A stretch of 64,000 bases of DNA from an uncultured Amylibacter sp. (GCA_959347425.1 OY365741.1:1326501-1390500), one strand, 5' to 3'; counted from the stretch's first letter, positions 16,114-25,871 are shown. Notes: generated from the sequence alone by a model not told the origin. Numbers and translations: made by a program.

Positions 16114-16314
16114 ATGCCCAAAATGAAAACAAAATCAGGCGCGAAAAAACGCTTTAAAACCACCGCCAACGGGCATATAAAAACCGCGCAAGCGGGCAAA
16201 CGCCACGGTATGATTAAACGGTCTAACAAATTTCTTCGCAACGCACGTGGGACTACCCTGCTATGCGCTGCCGATGCAAAGATCGTTAAAAAATACATGC
16301 CTTACGCACGATAG
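16114..16314 (+). CDS. rpmI: 50S ribosomal protein L35
   Basis: 66 residues, very basic, with the L35 pattern [15 protein letters not shown] and later [20 protein letters not shown] longer in-frame frame from 16000 exists, but AGGAG at 16102-16106 fits only the ATG at 16114, and the resulting length is the family norm. It is followed 11 bases later by rplT, the usual partner; infC is not adjacent. Confidence 0.97.
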   Translation: MPKMKTKSGAKKRFKTTANGHIKTAQAGKRHGMIKRSNKFLRNARGTTLLCAADAKIVKKYMPYAR

Positions 16315-16325
16315 GAGGATAGATA

Positions 16326-16685
16326 ATGTCAAGAGTAACATCCGGTAAAACCACCCACGCGCGTCATAAAAAGGTTTTGAAAGCGGCAAAAGGCTATTAT
16401 GGTCGCCGTTCCACTGCCTTTCGCACGGCTACCCAAGCTGTCGATAAGGCGAATCAATACGCCACCCGCGATCGCAAAAACCGCAAGCGCAACTTTCGTG
16501 CCTTGTGGATTCAACGAATCAATGCGGGGGTTCGTGCGATTGATGAAACAATGACCTATAGTCGGTTTATCAATGCACTGATGAAGGCAGAGATTGTCGT
16601 TGATCGCAAAGTTCTGGCCGATTTGGCCGTGCATGAGCCTGAAGCGTTCAAATCCATCGTTGCCCAAGCTAAGGCCGCGATGTAA
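16326..16685 (+). CDS. rplT: 50S ribosomal protein L20
   Basis: 119 residues with the L20 signatures [33 protein letters not shown] (residues about 50-70) and [12 protein letters not shown]20 binds 23S rRNA early in 50S assembly and in many bacteria represses its own operon. An AGGAGG site precedes the ATG. A strong terminator follows, so rpmI-rplT forms its own transcript ahead of pheS. Confidence 0.98.
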   Translation: MSRVTSGKTTHARHKKVLKAAKGYYGRRSTAFRTATQAVDKANQYATRDRKNRKRNFRALWIQRINAGVRAIDETMTYSRFINALMKAEIVVDRKVLADLAVHEPEAFKSIVAQAKAAM

Positions 16686-16711
16686 AAGGTGTGCAGTGCC
16701 AATTAAAAAAT

Positions 16712-16743
16712 AAAAAGCCCTGCTGTTAGTGGGGCTTTTTTTA
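16712..16743 (+). terminator. Rho-independent terminator after rplT
   Basis: AAAAAGCCC (16712-16720) pairs with GGGCTTTTT (16732-16740) around an 11-base loop, followed by more T residues. Confidence 0.85.
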
Positions 16744-16781
16744 TGGTGTAAATATGCTATGAAGGGGAGATAGGAACAAAC

Positions 16782-17855
16782 ATGACCGATGAAGACATAC
16801 AAAAAATCCGCGACTCCTACCTGCAGAGTATAGCGCAGGTTACGGATGAGGCAGAATTGGAAGCCTTGCGCCTATCCGCGTTGGGTAAAAAGGGCGAAAT
16901 CAGCCTGAAAATGCGCGAGCTGGGGGGGATGGAGCCGACCCTTCGCCAAACCATTGCCCCTGCTTTGAATGCGTTGAAAACCGAGCTTGATAGCGCGTTA
17001 TCCGCGAAAAAATCCGCCCTTACGGACGCGGCCTTGGACGCACGATTAAAAACCGAATGGCTGGATGTGTCCTTGGCGGGGCGAGTGATTCGCACGGGCG
17101 CGATTCACCCCGTTAGCCAAGTCATTGACGAAGTCATTACTATTTTTGCAGCCCTTGGCTTTGATGTCGCCGAAGGTCCGCAGATTGAAACCGATTATTA
17201 TAATTTTGATGCGTTAAATATCGCGCCCGACCATCCTGCCCGCGCCGAGCATGATACTTTTTATCTGCATAATGATTCTGACCGCGCCCCGCATGTTTTG
17301 CGCACCCACACCTCCCCCGTGCAAATCCGCCATTTGGAAAAACACGGAGCGCCCGCACGGATTATCTGTCCGGGGCGGGTTTATCGCGCCGATTACGACC
17401 AGACCCACACGCCTATGTTTCATCAATATGAAGGGCTGTGCGTGGATAAAGGTATTTCCATGTCGCACCTAAAATGGGTGCTGATGGAATTTTGCAAAAC
17501 CTTCTTTGAAATTGACGCTTTGGAATTGCGGTTTCGCGCCAGTCATTTTCCCTTTACCGAACCGAGTGCCGAGGTGGATATTCGCTGTTCATGGCAGGAC
17601 GGCAAGTTAAATCTTGGTACGGGCGATGATTGGATGGAGATTTTGGGCAGTGGCATGGTGCATCCAAAAGTGCTCCGTGCTGGCGGGATTGATACCGATA
17701 TCTATCAAGGGTTTGCCTTTGGCATGGGGATTGACCGCTTGGCGATGTTAAAATACGGGATTCCCGACCTGCGGGCGTTTTTTGATTCCGATTTGCGCTG
17801 GTTGCGGCATTATGGATTTACCGCGCTGGATATGCCAGCTTTGCATCAAAGATAG
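16782..17855 (+). CDS. pheS: Phenylalanyl-tRNA synthetase alpha subunit
   Basis: Catalytic subunit that charges tRNA-Phe. 357 residues. An N-terminal coiled region (about 1-90) binds tRNA; the class II core shows [14 protein letters not shown] (about 108), [11 protein letters not shown] (about 134), [12 protein letters not shown] (about 173), the motif 2 segment [20 protein letters not shown] (about 197) and the motif 3 segment [14 protein letters not shown] (about 312). The ATG follows a terminator by about 40 bases. Unusually, pheT is not directly downstream: two unrelated small genes intervene. Confidence 0.98.
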   Translation: MTDEDIQKIRDSYLQSIAQVTDEAELEALRLSALGKKGEISLKMRELGGMEPTLRQTIAPALNALKTELDSALSAKKSALTDAALDARLKTEWLDVSLAGRVIRTGAIHPVSQVIDEVITIFAALGFDVAEGPQIETDYYNFDALNIAPDHPARAEHDTFYLHNDSDRAPHVLRTHTSPVQIRHLEKHGAPARIICPGRVYRADYDQTHTPMFHQYEGLCVDKGISMSHLKWVLMEFCKTFFEIDALELRFRASHFPFTEPSAEVDIRCSWQDGKLNLGTGDDWMEILGSGMVHPKVLRAGGIDTDIYQGFAFGMGIDRLAMLKYGIPDLRAFFDSDLRWLRHYGFTALDMPALHQR

Positions 17856-17866
17856 GATTTTTTATT

Positions 17867-18304
17867 ATGCAAATTTTTTCTGTGCGAATTTTTTCTGTGC
17901 GAATTTTTATTTTTATTTATACCATTGTTTTTTGCGGAATGGCTGTTGCCCAGAGCTATCCTGCTGTGGATGTTTTATCGCAAGACACCCAAACCGTGGC
18001 GGGTGAGCAAATCATGTATCCCACGGGGGAGGCGCAAATTACCGCCGCGATTATTGCCCTTGAGCCCAATACCACGACTGGCTGGCATGTTCATAATGTG
18101 CCGCTTTACGCCTATGTGATAGAGGGCGCGATAGAGGTGGATTACGGCGATAAGATTGGGGTGAAAACCTATGTCGTTGGCGATAGCTTTATGGAAGCGA
18201 TGCAAACCCGCCATAACGGAATGAACTTGGGCGATACTCCCGCACGGATATTGGCAGTCTTTATGGGTGCAGTTGGCGTGGATAATACAACGGGGGAGGA
18301 ATAG
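17867..18304 (+). CDS. Periplasmic cupin-domain protein
   Basis: 145 residues. The N-terminus is a signal peptide (hydrophobic core about 12-24, cleavage likely after AVAQ). The rest is a small cupin: GWHVHNVPLYAYVIEGAIEV (about residues 73-92) with two histidines for a metal, and a second motif around MQTRHNGMN (about 112). Such cupins bind metal and act as isomerases, dioxygenases or binding proteins; the function here is unknown. The signal contains a perfect in-frame 15-bp duplication (FSVRI twice). The gene lies 11 bases after pheS. Confidence 0.85.
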   Translation: MQIFSVRIFSVRIFIFIYTIVFCGMAVAQSYPAVDVLSQDTQTVAGEQIMYPTGEAQITAAIIALEPNTTTGWHVHNVPLYAYVIEGAIEVDYGDKIGVKTYVVGDSFMEAMQTRHNGMNLGDTPARILAVFMGAVGVDNTTGEE

Positions 18305-18306
18305 TT

Positions 18307-18915
18307 ATGGAATTAATGAATACTATCTCTATGTTGATTACAGCACTAGCAACATTGGCAGGGGCATGTGCGGTAATATGGGGGATTATCATTGCTAATC
18401 GTAAGGTAAGTGAATCATTAGAAACACAAAAAATGATAGCACGGTCAAAATCTGCGGTAGAACTCATCGTGTTGGCTTCTAAAATCAAAGATGCAATGGA
18501 TGTCATCCGTAGCTCATGGGATAGCATTCCCCCAGACAAAATAAAAGATAAATACTATCTTTACGAGCAAAGATACGAAAGGATAGCTGAATACAACGAC
18601 CTTTTTGAAACGCTCCGCGATATACAAATTCAAGTAAAAACAATCATTGGCGATGTAGAAGTAGAAAAGGCGGTTGAAAATTTATTTTCTGCGCGACATC
18701 GCATACGCGTTGCGATTGAAAGTTTAGTAATGTATACAAAACTTAATGATGATGAAAAATATCGTGTGGAGATAAGAGACTTACGAGAAATATTATATGG
18801 AGATACAAATAAAACTGACGCTACTTCTCAAGAAATAAATAATGCCCTCAAAACCATTGAAACCAAACTTTCGCCTATCGCTAGAATAGAAGAAAATAAG
18901 AGCAAAAAAATATGA
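18307..18915 (+). CDS. Single-span membrane protein with coiled C-terminal part, function unknown
   Basis: 202 residues. Residues about 5-30 are one membrane helix (ITALATLAGACAVIWGIIIA); the remaining soluble part is charged and predicted by eye to be helical, with Lys/Glu-rich segments. No family recognised. Codon and base use are A+T-rich compared with pheS and pheT, suggesting acquisition. It starts 3 bases after the cupin gene and overlaps the pheT start in an ATGA junction, so it sits within the pheST transcript. Confidence 0.75.
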   Translation: MELMNTISMLITALATLAGACAVIWGIIIANRKVSESLETQKMIARSKSAVELIVLASKIKDAMDVIRSSWDSIPPDKIKDKYYLYEQRYERIAEYNDLFETLRDIQIQVKTIIGDVEVEKAVENLFSARHRIRVAIESLVMYTKLNDDEKYRVEIRDLREILYGDTNKTDATSQEINNALKTIETKLSPIARIEENKSKKI

Positions 18916-21323
18916 AATTCACACTATCTTGGCTAAAACAACACCTTGACACGACCGCTTCTGTTGATGCAATAACGGAGGCTCTGACCGACCTTGGGCT
19001 GGAGGTGGAAGAGGTGAAAAATCCCGCCGATACCCTCGCCCCTTTTACCATTGGCTTTGTTGCCCATGCCGAACCGCACCCGAACGCTGATAGATTACGG
19101 GTTTGCAAGGTGGATACCGATGATGGGCAAAAACAAATCATCTGCGGTGCGCCGAACGCGCGGGCGGGGATTTATGTCGTTGTGGCAAAGCCTGGGGTTT
19201 ATGTTCCTGGGATTGATACGACCATTGGTGTGGGTAAAATCCGCGGGGTTGAGTCCTTTGGCATGATGGCATCGGAAAAAGAAATGCAGTTATCGGACGA
19301 GCATGACGGTATTATTGAACTGCCCAATACGTCGAAAATTGGCACTTCCTTTGCCGAGTATCTGGCGACCCATGACCCCGATAAAATTGACCCTATGATT
19401 GAAATTGCCATCACGCCAAACCGCAGTGATGCGTTGGGGGTGCGTGGGATTGCACGGGATTTGGCAGCAAGGGGGCTTGGTAAATTAAAACCCTGCCCGA
19501 CGGCAAAAATAACCGACTCCTTTACCGCGCCGATAAAAATTCATATTGAAAAGAATACATTAAACGCCTGTCCGGTTTTCGCGGGTCGCCTGATTAAAGG
19601 CGTGAAAAACCCGCCCAGTCCTGCGTGGTTACAGGCGCGACTGCGCGCCATTGGGCTGCGCCCGATTTCCACACTGGTGGATATTACCAATCTTTTTACC
19701 TACGAATATAATCGCCCCTTGCATGTGTTTGACGCGGATAAAATAAAGGGTGATTTGCGGATTCATCTCGCCAAGGGCGGTGAAGCCATTACTGCCTTGG
19801 ATGAAAAGGATTATACTTTGGGCGCGGACATGGTCGCGATTTCGGATGATGCGGGGGTGCAGAGCATCGCTGGTATTATGGGCGGATTTAACACGGGGTG
19901 TCAATCGAACACGGTTAATGTGTTTTTGGAATCGGCTTATTGGGACGCAATAACCATCGCACGGACCGGGCGGGCGTTAAAAATCCAATCGGACGCACGC
20001 TATCGGTTTGAACGCGGGATTGACCCAGAATTCACCGTGAAGGGCTTGGATTTGGCGACCGAGATGATTTTGGATTTATGCGGGGGACAGGCTTCCGCCA
20101 TCGTAATGGACGGGCAAATCCCCGATACAAAACGGTTTTTTGAATGGGACGCGGGGCGGGTGAAATCGCTGGTTGGTATGGATGTGTCGGCGGATAGGCA
20201 ACGCGATATTTTGCAGAGCCTTGGGTTTGAAATAAAATCCAGTCGTGCCATTGTTCCCTCTTGGCGACCTGATATTTTGGATTCGGCGGATTTGGTGGAG
20301 GAAGTCGCGCGGGTCGTATCGCTCAGCCAACTGGAACCCACTCCCCTACCGCCCATATCAAAAGGTGTCTCACAGGTGCGTTTATCGCCCAGCCTGATGC
20401 GTGAAAATCACGCCAGACGAGCAACCGCCGCCTTGGGTTATTTGGAATGTATCACCTATAGTTTTATCGATAAAACCAGTGCCGAGGCTTTCGGCGGGGG
20501 CAGTGATGCCGTGCGGTTAAGCAATCCTATTTCTGCGGATATGAGCCATCTGCGACCTTCGCTTTTGCCCGGGTTATTGCAGGCGGCGGCGCGGAACTCC
20601 GCACGGGGAATGATTGATATGGCGTTGTTTGAACTGGGACCTGTTTTTCATGGCGGCGAACCTGAGGATGAAGAAATCCTGCTATGCGGGATATTGGTCG
20701 GGCATGGTGGTCCGCGTAATCCCCACGCGGGGCGACGGCTGGTGGATGTTTATGATGCAAAAGCCGATGTCGCGGCGGTTTTATCGGCAATCGGTGCGCC
20801 AGCCAAACAGATGGTTTTGCGCGGAGCGAGTGATTGGTGGCATCCAGGGCGGTCGGGTAAATTGGCTTTGGGGCCAAAGAATTCTCTGTGTGCCTTTGGC
20901 GAAATTCACCCCCGAATCCTTGCCGATTTTGGATTAAAAACTGCCGTGGTTGGGTTTGCCCTGCATCTGGATCGTGTGCCGTTTTCCACCGCGAAAACCA
21001 AAACCCGCCCTGCCTTGCGGCTCACCGATTTGCAAGCGATAGAACGTGATTTTGCCTTTATCGTGGATGAAGAGGTAGAGGCAGCAGTGCTTTTGAACGC
21101 TGCCAAAGGCGCGGATAAATCCTTTATTACCGAGGCGTTTGTCTTTGATGTGTTCAGTGGCAAAAAGGCGCAAGAGCAAATGGGCGCGGGTAAAAAATCC
21201 GTGGCTTTGAGCGTGCGGATTCAACCCAAAGACGGCAATTTGACCGATGCAGATTTGGAAGCTATCAGCGCGGCTGTGATAAAAAAAGTCAGCACGGCAA
21301 CGGGCGCGGTTTTGCGCGGGTAA
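18912..21323 (+). CDS. pheT: Phenylalanyl-tRNA synthetase beta subunit
   Basis: 803 residues, full length. In order: an N-terminal tRNA-binding OB fold (PHPNADRLRVCKVD, about 54-67, and ICGAPNARAGIYV, about 77-89), the B3/B4 editing region (about 210-370, with SDARYRFERGID about 358-369), the B5 domain, a pseudo-catalytic core (RRATAALGYLECITYSFID, about 499) and the C-terminal anticodon-fold domain (LQAIERDFAFIVDEEV, about 706). Start ATG overlaps the stop of the preceding gene by four bases. Confidence 0.98.
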   Translation: MKFTLSWLKQHLDTTASVDAITEALTDLGLEVEEVKNPADTLAPFTIGFVAHAEPHPNADRLRVCKVDTDDGQKQIICGAPNARAGIYVVVAKPGVYVPGIDTTIGVGKIRGVESFGMMASEKEMQLSDEHDGIIELPNTSKIGTSFAEYLATHDPDKIDPMIEIAITPNRSDALGVRGIARDLAARGLGKLKPCPTAKITDSFTAPIKIHIEKNTLNACPVFAGRLIKGVKNPPSPAWLQARLRAIGLRPISTLVDITNLFTYEYNRPLHVFDADKIKGDLRIHLAKGGEAITALDEKDYTLGADMVAISDDAGVQSIAGIMGGFNTGCQSNTVNVFLESAYWDAITIARTGRALKIQSDARYRFERGIDPEFTVKGLDLATEMILDLCGGQASAIVMDGQIPDTKRFFEWDAGRVKSLVGMDVSADRQRDILQSLGFEIKSSRAIVPSWRPDILDSADLVEEVARVVSLSQLEPTPLPPISKGVSQVRLSPSLMRENHARRATAALGYLECITYSFIDKTSAEAFGGGSDAVRLSNPISADMSHLRPSLLPGLLQAAARNSARGMIDMALFELGPVFHGGEPEDEEILLCGILVGHGGPRNPHAGRRLVDVYDAKADVAAVLSAIGAPAKQMVLRGASDWWHPGRSGKLALGPKNSLCAFGEIHPRILADFGLKTAVVGFALHLDRVPFSTAKTKTRPALRLTDLQAIERDFAFIVDEEVEAAVLLNAAKGADKSFITEAFVFDVFSGKKAQEQMGAGKKSVALSVRIQPKDGNLTDADLEAISAAVIKKVSTATGAVLRG

Positions 21324-21342
21324 TCGTTAATCCCTACAAAGG

Positions 21343-22461
21343 CTAAATCACCAAAGCCTCTTGCGGGGTGATGGTTTTTATCCCTTGTGCCATGCCAACC
21401 GCATCATAGGTCAAATGCCCCGCGTGGGTATTTAACCCCGCCATAAGATGCGGATTATCCGAACAAGCCTTTTGCCAACCCTTATCCGCCAAAGCCAGCA
21501 TAAACGGCATGGTCGCATTGCCCAGCGCGATGGTCGCCGTCCGCGCCACAGCCCCGGGCATATTGGCAACGCAATAATGCACAATCCCATCAACCATATA
21601 AATCGGGTCATCATGCGTTGTCGCCTTGGAGGTTTCAAAACACCCACCCTGATCAATCGCAACATCAACCAGAACAGCGCCTGGTTTCATTAAACTGAGC
21701 TGCTCTCGGCTGATTAATTTCGGAGCTTCCGCCCCTGGAATTAACACCGCGCCAATGACGATATCCGCTTCGGCAACCAGCCGCAACAGGTTCGCGGCCG
21801 AGGCATAGCTGGTCTCAAAAACCCCGCCAAACACATCGTCCAAATGGCGTAGACGGTCCAGCGATCTATCCAAAACGGTGACCCGCGCACCCATTCCCGC
21901 GGCGACTCGCCCCGCTTGCGTGCCAACATTACCACCGCCAATAACGACAACATTACCAGGACCAACCCCCGGAACTCCGCCCAGCAAAATACCACTGCCA
22001 CCATTGGCCTTTTGCAACGACCAACTGCCGACTTGCGGGGCGAGTTTGCCCGCAACCTCCGACATTGGGGCCAGCAGAGGCAGCCCGCCACGCGGATCGG
22101 TTACGGTCTCATAGGCAATCGCGGTCACGCCAGAGTCCAGCAAATCTTGGGTTTGCGGGCGGTCTGGGGCAAGGTGTAAATAGGTGAATAGGATTTGCCC
22201 TTTGCGCAACTGTTTGCGCTCTGCCGCTTGGGGTTCTTTGACTTTAACAACCATATCGGATTGTTTGAAAATATCGGAGGCAGTGGCGGCGATTTTCGCG
22301 CCAACGGCGATATAATCCTCATCGGTAAAGCCCGCGCCCGCGCCCGCACCCGTTTCAATCAGGACGGAATGGTTGCGTAATATAGCTTCAAACGCCGCGC
22401 TGGGTGTGATGCCAATACGGTATTCTTGGTTTTTGATTTCTTTGGGACAACCGATTATCAT
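21343..22461 (-). CDS. ald: Alanine dehydrogenase
   Basis: Reversible NAD-linked conversion of L-alanine to pyruvate and ammonia. 372 residues, family length. MIIGCPKEIKNQEYRIGITP opens the substrate domain, with ETGAGAGAGFTDEDY (about 36-50) and VKVKEPQ (about 72). The Rossmann site reads GPGNVVVIGGGNVGTQAGRV (about 167-186), followed by VTVLDRS. The C-terminal part holds MVDGIVHYCVANMPGAV. The gene is monocistronic, convergent with pheT. Confidence 0.97.
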   Translation of the reverse strand: MIIGCPKEIKNQEYRIGITPSAAFEAILRNHSVLIETGAGAGAGFTDEDYIAVGAKIAATASDIFKQSDMVVKVKEPQAAERKQLRKGQILFTYLHLAPDRPQTQDLLDSGVTAIAYETVTDPRGGLPLLAPMSEVAGKLAPQVGSWSLQKANGGSGILLGGVPGVGPGNVVVIGGGNVGTQAGRVAAGMGARVTVLDRSLDRLRHLDDVFGGVFETSYASAANLLRLVAEADIVIGAVLIPGAEAPKLISREQLSLMKPGAVLVDVAIDQGGCFETSKATTHDDPIYMVDGIVHYCVANMPGAVARTATIALGNATMPFMLALADKGWQKACSDNPHLMAGLNTHAGHLTYDAVGMAQGIKTITPQEALVI

Positions 22462-22545
22462 GGGTGGGGTCTCGCTTTCGTTTGGTTAAAGTGTGTTTAG
22501 GAAGTGTTTAGGGAATATTAATGTAAAAAGCAAGGTTTTTTAGCA

Positions 22546-22573
22546 ATGAATGACTAACGATTAGGGATTAATT
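22546..22573. repeat. 7-bp-period array between ald and fdhD
   Basis: Units ATGAATG, ACTAACG, ATTAGGG, ATTAATT in the divergent intergenic region. Confidence 0.5.
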
Positions 22574-22635
22574 TTGAGCCCTGCGGGTCTTCACCATTCA
22601 CAATCCATCCTTATCTGTGGTATAGGCGACTCACC

Positions 22636-23448
22636 ATGAAAAAAATAGTTCCTAACCCAACCAACCCCACGCTGACCCGTCAAATCACCGCCCGTGACCA
22701 GACGGGTGCGCAAACCGACCTCTGCGTGATAGAGGAACGCCCGCTGACCATCTTTCTTAACGGCACGGAAATCATCACAGCCATGACAATTGGCGATTAT
22801 CCGCACTGGCTCGCCTTGGGGTTTTTGCGCAATCAGGGGATGTTAACCGCCAATGAAACGATAATAGCTGCCGATTACGATGAAGACCTGCAAACCATAG
22901 TCCTTCGCACCGATGGGCAGAGCGATTATGAAAAGAAACTGCAAAAGAAAATCCGTACCTCTGGCTGTGCCATGGGCACTATCTTTGGCGATGTTATGGA
23001 TACGATTGAAACCGTAACCCTACCGCAGGTTAAAATCCGCACCTCTTGGCTGTTTGCCTTGGCGGCGCAAATTAACACCACCCCCAGTCTGTATTTGACG
23101 GCAGGGGCGATTCACGGCACGACCCTATGTAAGGAAACTGAGCCTCTGGTTTATATGGAGGATGTTGGCCGCCACAATGCCGTTGATAAAATCGCTGGTT
23201 GGATGTTTGAAACGGGGACGACTGGCGCGGATAAAATCCTTTATACCACGGGGCGATTGACCTCTGAAATGGTGATAAAAGCCGCGATTATGGGGGTGCC
23301 TGTTTTGGTATCACGGTCTGGCTTTACCGCGTGGGGGGTGGAGCTGGCGAACAAAACCGGGATGACCCTGATTGGGCGATTGCGTGGCAAACGGTTTTTA
23401 TGTATCAGCGGGCAGGAACGGCTGATTTATGATGAGGGCGAGTCATGA
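22636..23448 (+). CDS. fdhD: FdhD sulfurtransferase for formate dehydrogenase maturation
   Basis: FdhD transfers sulfur from a cysteine desulfurase to the molybdenum cofactor before its insertion into formate dehydrogenase. 270 residues. Visible: EERPLTIFLNG (about 34), TIGDYPHWLALGFLRNQG (about 52), FFTGAIH-type loop seen here as YLTAGAIHGT (about 155), VYMEDVGRHNAVDKIAG (about 173) and SRSGFTAWGVELA. The redox motif reads SGCAMG, so only the first cysteine of the CxxC found in E. coli FdhD is present. First gene of fdhD-mobA-mobB/moeA with ATGA overlaps. The start has only a weak ribosome site. Confidence 0.95.
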   Translation: MKKIVPNPTNPTLTRQITARDQTGAQTDLCVIEERPLTIFLNGTEIITAMTIGDYPHWLALGFLRNQGMLTANETIIAADYDEDLQTIVLRTDGQSDYEKKLQKKIRTSGCAMGTIFGDVMDTIETVTLPQVKIRTSWLFALAAQINTTPSLYLTAGAIHGTTLCKETEPLVYMEDVGRHNAVDKIAGWMFETGTTGADKILYTTGRLTSEMVIKAAIMGVPVLVSRSGFTAWGVELANKTGMTLIGRLRGKRFLCISGQERLIYDEGES

Positions 23449-24059
23449 TAGCGGGTGTGATTTTGGCAGGCGGGCAGGCGGCTCGGCTGGGCGGGGGCGA
23501 TAAATGCCTGCGTGATTTGGGCGGTTGCACTATTTTATCGCGGGTGGTGGCGCGGCTGACCCCGCAAGTTGACGCGGTCGTTTTGAACGCCAACGGCGAT
23601 GCGGCGCGGTTTGCGGGTGTGGTGAATTGCCCGATTATTGCCGATTCTATTGTTGAGGATGGCGGGTTTGTCGGGCCTTTGGGCGGGATTCTGGCGGGAA
23701 TGGATTGGGCGGCGGCGCAGGGTTTTACGCAGATTTTAACCATCGCCGCAGATACGCCGTTTTTCCCAACCGATTTGGCGGAACGGATGATGCGGGTTGC
23801 CGCCCCCGATACTATTATTATGGCAGGCAGTGGCGATGAGGTTTCCCTGCATCCAACCTTTGGGCTTTGGCCTGTGTCTTTGCGTGATGATTTGCGTAGG
23901 GCTTTGCTCGCTGGCACCCGCAAAATTTTACACTGGAGCAATCAGCATAAAAATAAAACGGTTGTGTTTAAGACCATCCCGTTTGATCCGTTTTTTAATA
24001 TCAATACCCCTGCCGATATGATGCAGGCAGAGCAGTATTGTCAGGATTTTGGGCTATGA
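23445..24059 (+). CDS. mobA: Molybdenum cofactor guanylyltransferase MobA
   Basis: Attaches GMP to molybdopterin to give the MGD cofactor. 204 residues. The nucleotidyltransferase signature is at the N-terminus (GVILAGGQAARLGGGDKCL), with the acidic site AADTPFF (about 103) and a C-terminal NINTPADM. The ATG overlaps the fdhD stop (ATGA). Together with fdhD and the next gene it supplies cofactor to formate dehydrogenase or other MGD enzymes. Confidence 0.95.
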   Translation: MIAGVILAGGQAARLGGGDKCLRDLGGCTILSRVVARLTPQVDAVVLNANGDAARFAGVVNCPIIADSIVEDGGFVGPLGGILAGMDWAAAQGFTQILTIAADTPFFPTDLAERMMRVAAPDTIIMAGSGDEVSLHPTFGLWPVSLRDDLRRALLAGTRKILHWSNQHKNKTVVFKTIPFDPFFNINTPADMMQAEQYCQDFGL

Positions 24060-25852
24060 ATAAGGCAGAGAATACCCCCAGAGTCTTTGGCATTATTGGC
24101 TGGAAAAACACTGGCAAAACGCATTTGGTGGAGCGTCTGGTCACAGCCTTGGTTGCCCGTGGCTATCGCGTGGCAACGATAAAACACGCCCATCATAGTT
24201 TTGATATTGACCATAAGGGGCGCGATAGCTATCGCCATCGTATGGCGGGTGCCAGCCAAGTTATGGTGGTTTCAGAGTCTCGGTTTGCCCTAATGGCAGA
24301 GGGTATGGCAGAGGGTATTGGTGCGGGTGGGGTGCCTGATTTATCCACGCTTTTGGCAAAGTTAGAGCCAACTGATTTCGTTTTATTGGAGGGCTTCAAA
24401 ACCGCACCCCTGCCCAAGATAGAATGTTATCGGGGCGGGGCGGACAGGCAAAACCTGCTGGCAAAAACCGATAAAACAATTATTGGTATTGCCAGTGATA
24501 CGGATATTAAAACCCCACCTTGTGAGGTTTTGGATTTGAATGATACCGACGGGCTTTGCGATTTTATTATTAAACACACGAGTCCGAATAAATCCCCCTC
24601 CCCAAAAAAATCAACCATGCCATCGGGCGTAGATTGGACGGCGGTCGCGGATGTTTTGGACGGATTAAAAACCCGATTAACCTGCACTTTGCCCAGCGAA
24701 AAAATCCCAACCCCGAACGCGGGCGGGCGAATCCTATCCGCCGATATAACCGCCAGCCAAGCCAACCCACCCTTTGCCAATTCGGCGGTTGATGGCTATG
24801 GTTTCGCCCACGCCAGCCTATCCAAATCAAATCAAACCACGCTAACCCTCACCGAAAACCACGCCACGGCGGGGGCGGTGATTGACACACCCGTGGGTGC
24901 GGGGCTCGCCATTCCCATCCTAACAGGTGCGCCCTTACCTGCGGGCGTAGAATGCGTGGTTTTGCAAGAATCGGTCACAAAGGTGGGTGGTAAAATCACC
25001 TTTGCCTCCGATATAAAACACGGTGCAAATACCCGTGCAAAAGGTGAAGACATCGCCCAAGGGGCAAAAATATTCGCCAAAGGACATCGTATAACCCCGC
25101 AGGATTTGGCGGTGCTCTGCGCCACGGGGGTTGCCACTGTGCCCGTTTATCGCCCACTGCGAGTGGGTGTTTTGTCTTCGGGGGATGAGGTTATTTCCAT
25201 CGGGCAACCCCGCACTCCCGCGCAGATTTATGATGCCAATCAACCGATGCTGCTGGATATTTTGCGCAGGTGGGGTTATGACGCCATCCCCCTTGGACGG
25301 GCTCAGGATACCGCCGAATCGGTTGCCAAAGCCCTGTCATCTGCCGCCGCGCAAGTGGATGCGATTATCACCACGGGCGGGGCTTCCACGGGGGATAAAG
25401 ACCATATTGCGGCGGTTTTGAAATCGCGTGGGACTTTGCACGATTGGCGTATTGCGATAAAACCTGGGCGGCCTTTGGCGCTGGCGGATTGGCAGGGAGT
25501 CCCCGTCTTTGCCCTGCCCGGCAATCCCGTGGCGAGCTTTGTTTGTGCGCTGATTTTTGCCCGTCCAGCCCTGGGGATTTTATCGGGGCAGGGCTGGCTC
25601 GCGGCGCGTGGGTTTGCCTTGCCCGCACGGTTTTGCAAATCCAAACAAGGCGGGCGGCGCGAATATCTGCGCGCACGGATGGTCGCGGATAGGGGCGGAG
25701 TGATGGGGGTTTGCGTCTTTGCCTCTGAAGGCTCTGGCAAGATTAGCGGGCTAAGCTGGGCCGATGGATTGGTCGAGTTGCCCGATGAGGCAATGGAAAT
25801 ACAAACGGGCGATTCGGTGATGTTTTATCCGTTTGGGATGTTTGGTTTGTAA
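24056..25852 (+). CDS. MobB-MoeA fusion protein
   Basis: 598 residues joining two normally separate proteins. Residues about 1-165 are MobB: P-loop GIIGWKNTGKTHLVERLV (about 13-30), IKHAHHSFDID (about 46) and FVLLEGFK (about 117). After a linker around SPNKSPSPKKS, residues about 195-598 are MoeA (molybdenum insertase): NPPFANSAVDGYGF (about 234), AQIYDANQPML (about 388), TTGGASTGDKDH (about 435) and LPGNPVASFV (about 485). MobB aids guanylylation and MoeA inserts molybdate, so the fusion joins consecutive steps. ATG 24056 is preferred over 24038 because it forms an ATGA overlap with mobA. Confidence 0.94.
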   Translation: MNKAENTPRVFGIIGWKNTGKTHLVERLVTALVARGYRVATIKHAHHSFDIDHKGRDSYRHRMAGASQVMVVSESRFALMAEGMAEGIGAGGVPDLSTLLAKLEPTDFVLLEGFKTAPLPKIECYRGGADRQNLLAKTDKTIIGIASDTDIKTPPCEVLDLNDTDGLCDFIIKHTSPNKSPSPKKSTMPSGVDWTAVADVLDGLKTRLTCTLPSEKIPTPNAGGRILSADITASQANPPFANSAVDGYGFAHASLSKSNQTTLTLTENHATAGAVIDTPVGAGLAIPILTGAPLPAGVECVVLQESVTKVGGKITFASDIKHGANTRAKGEDIAQGAKIFAKGHRITPQDLAVLCATGVATVPVYRPLRVGVLSSGDEVISIGQPRTPAQIYDANQPMLLDILRRWGYDAIPLGRAQDTAESVAKALSSAAAQVDAIITTGGASTGDKDHIAAVLKSRGTLHDWRIAIKPGRPLALADWQGVPVFALPGNPVASFVCALIFARPALGILSGQGWLAARGFALPARFCKSKQGGRREYLRARMVADRGGVMGVCVFASEGSGKISGLSWADGLVELPDEAMEIQTGDSVMFYPFGMFGL

Positions 25853-25871
25853 TTTTTAAATGTGAATGACC

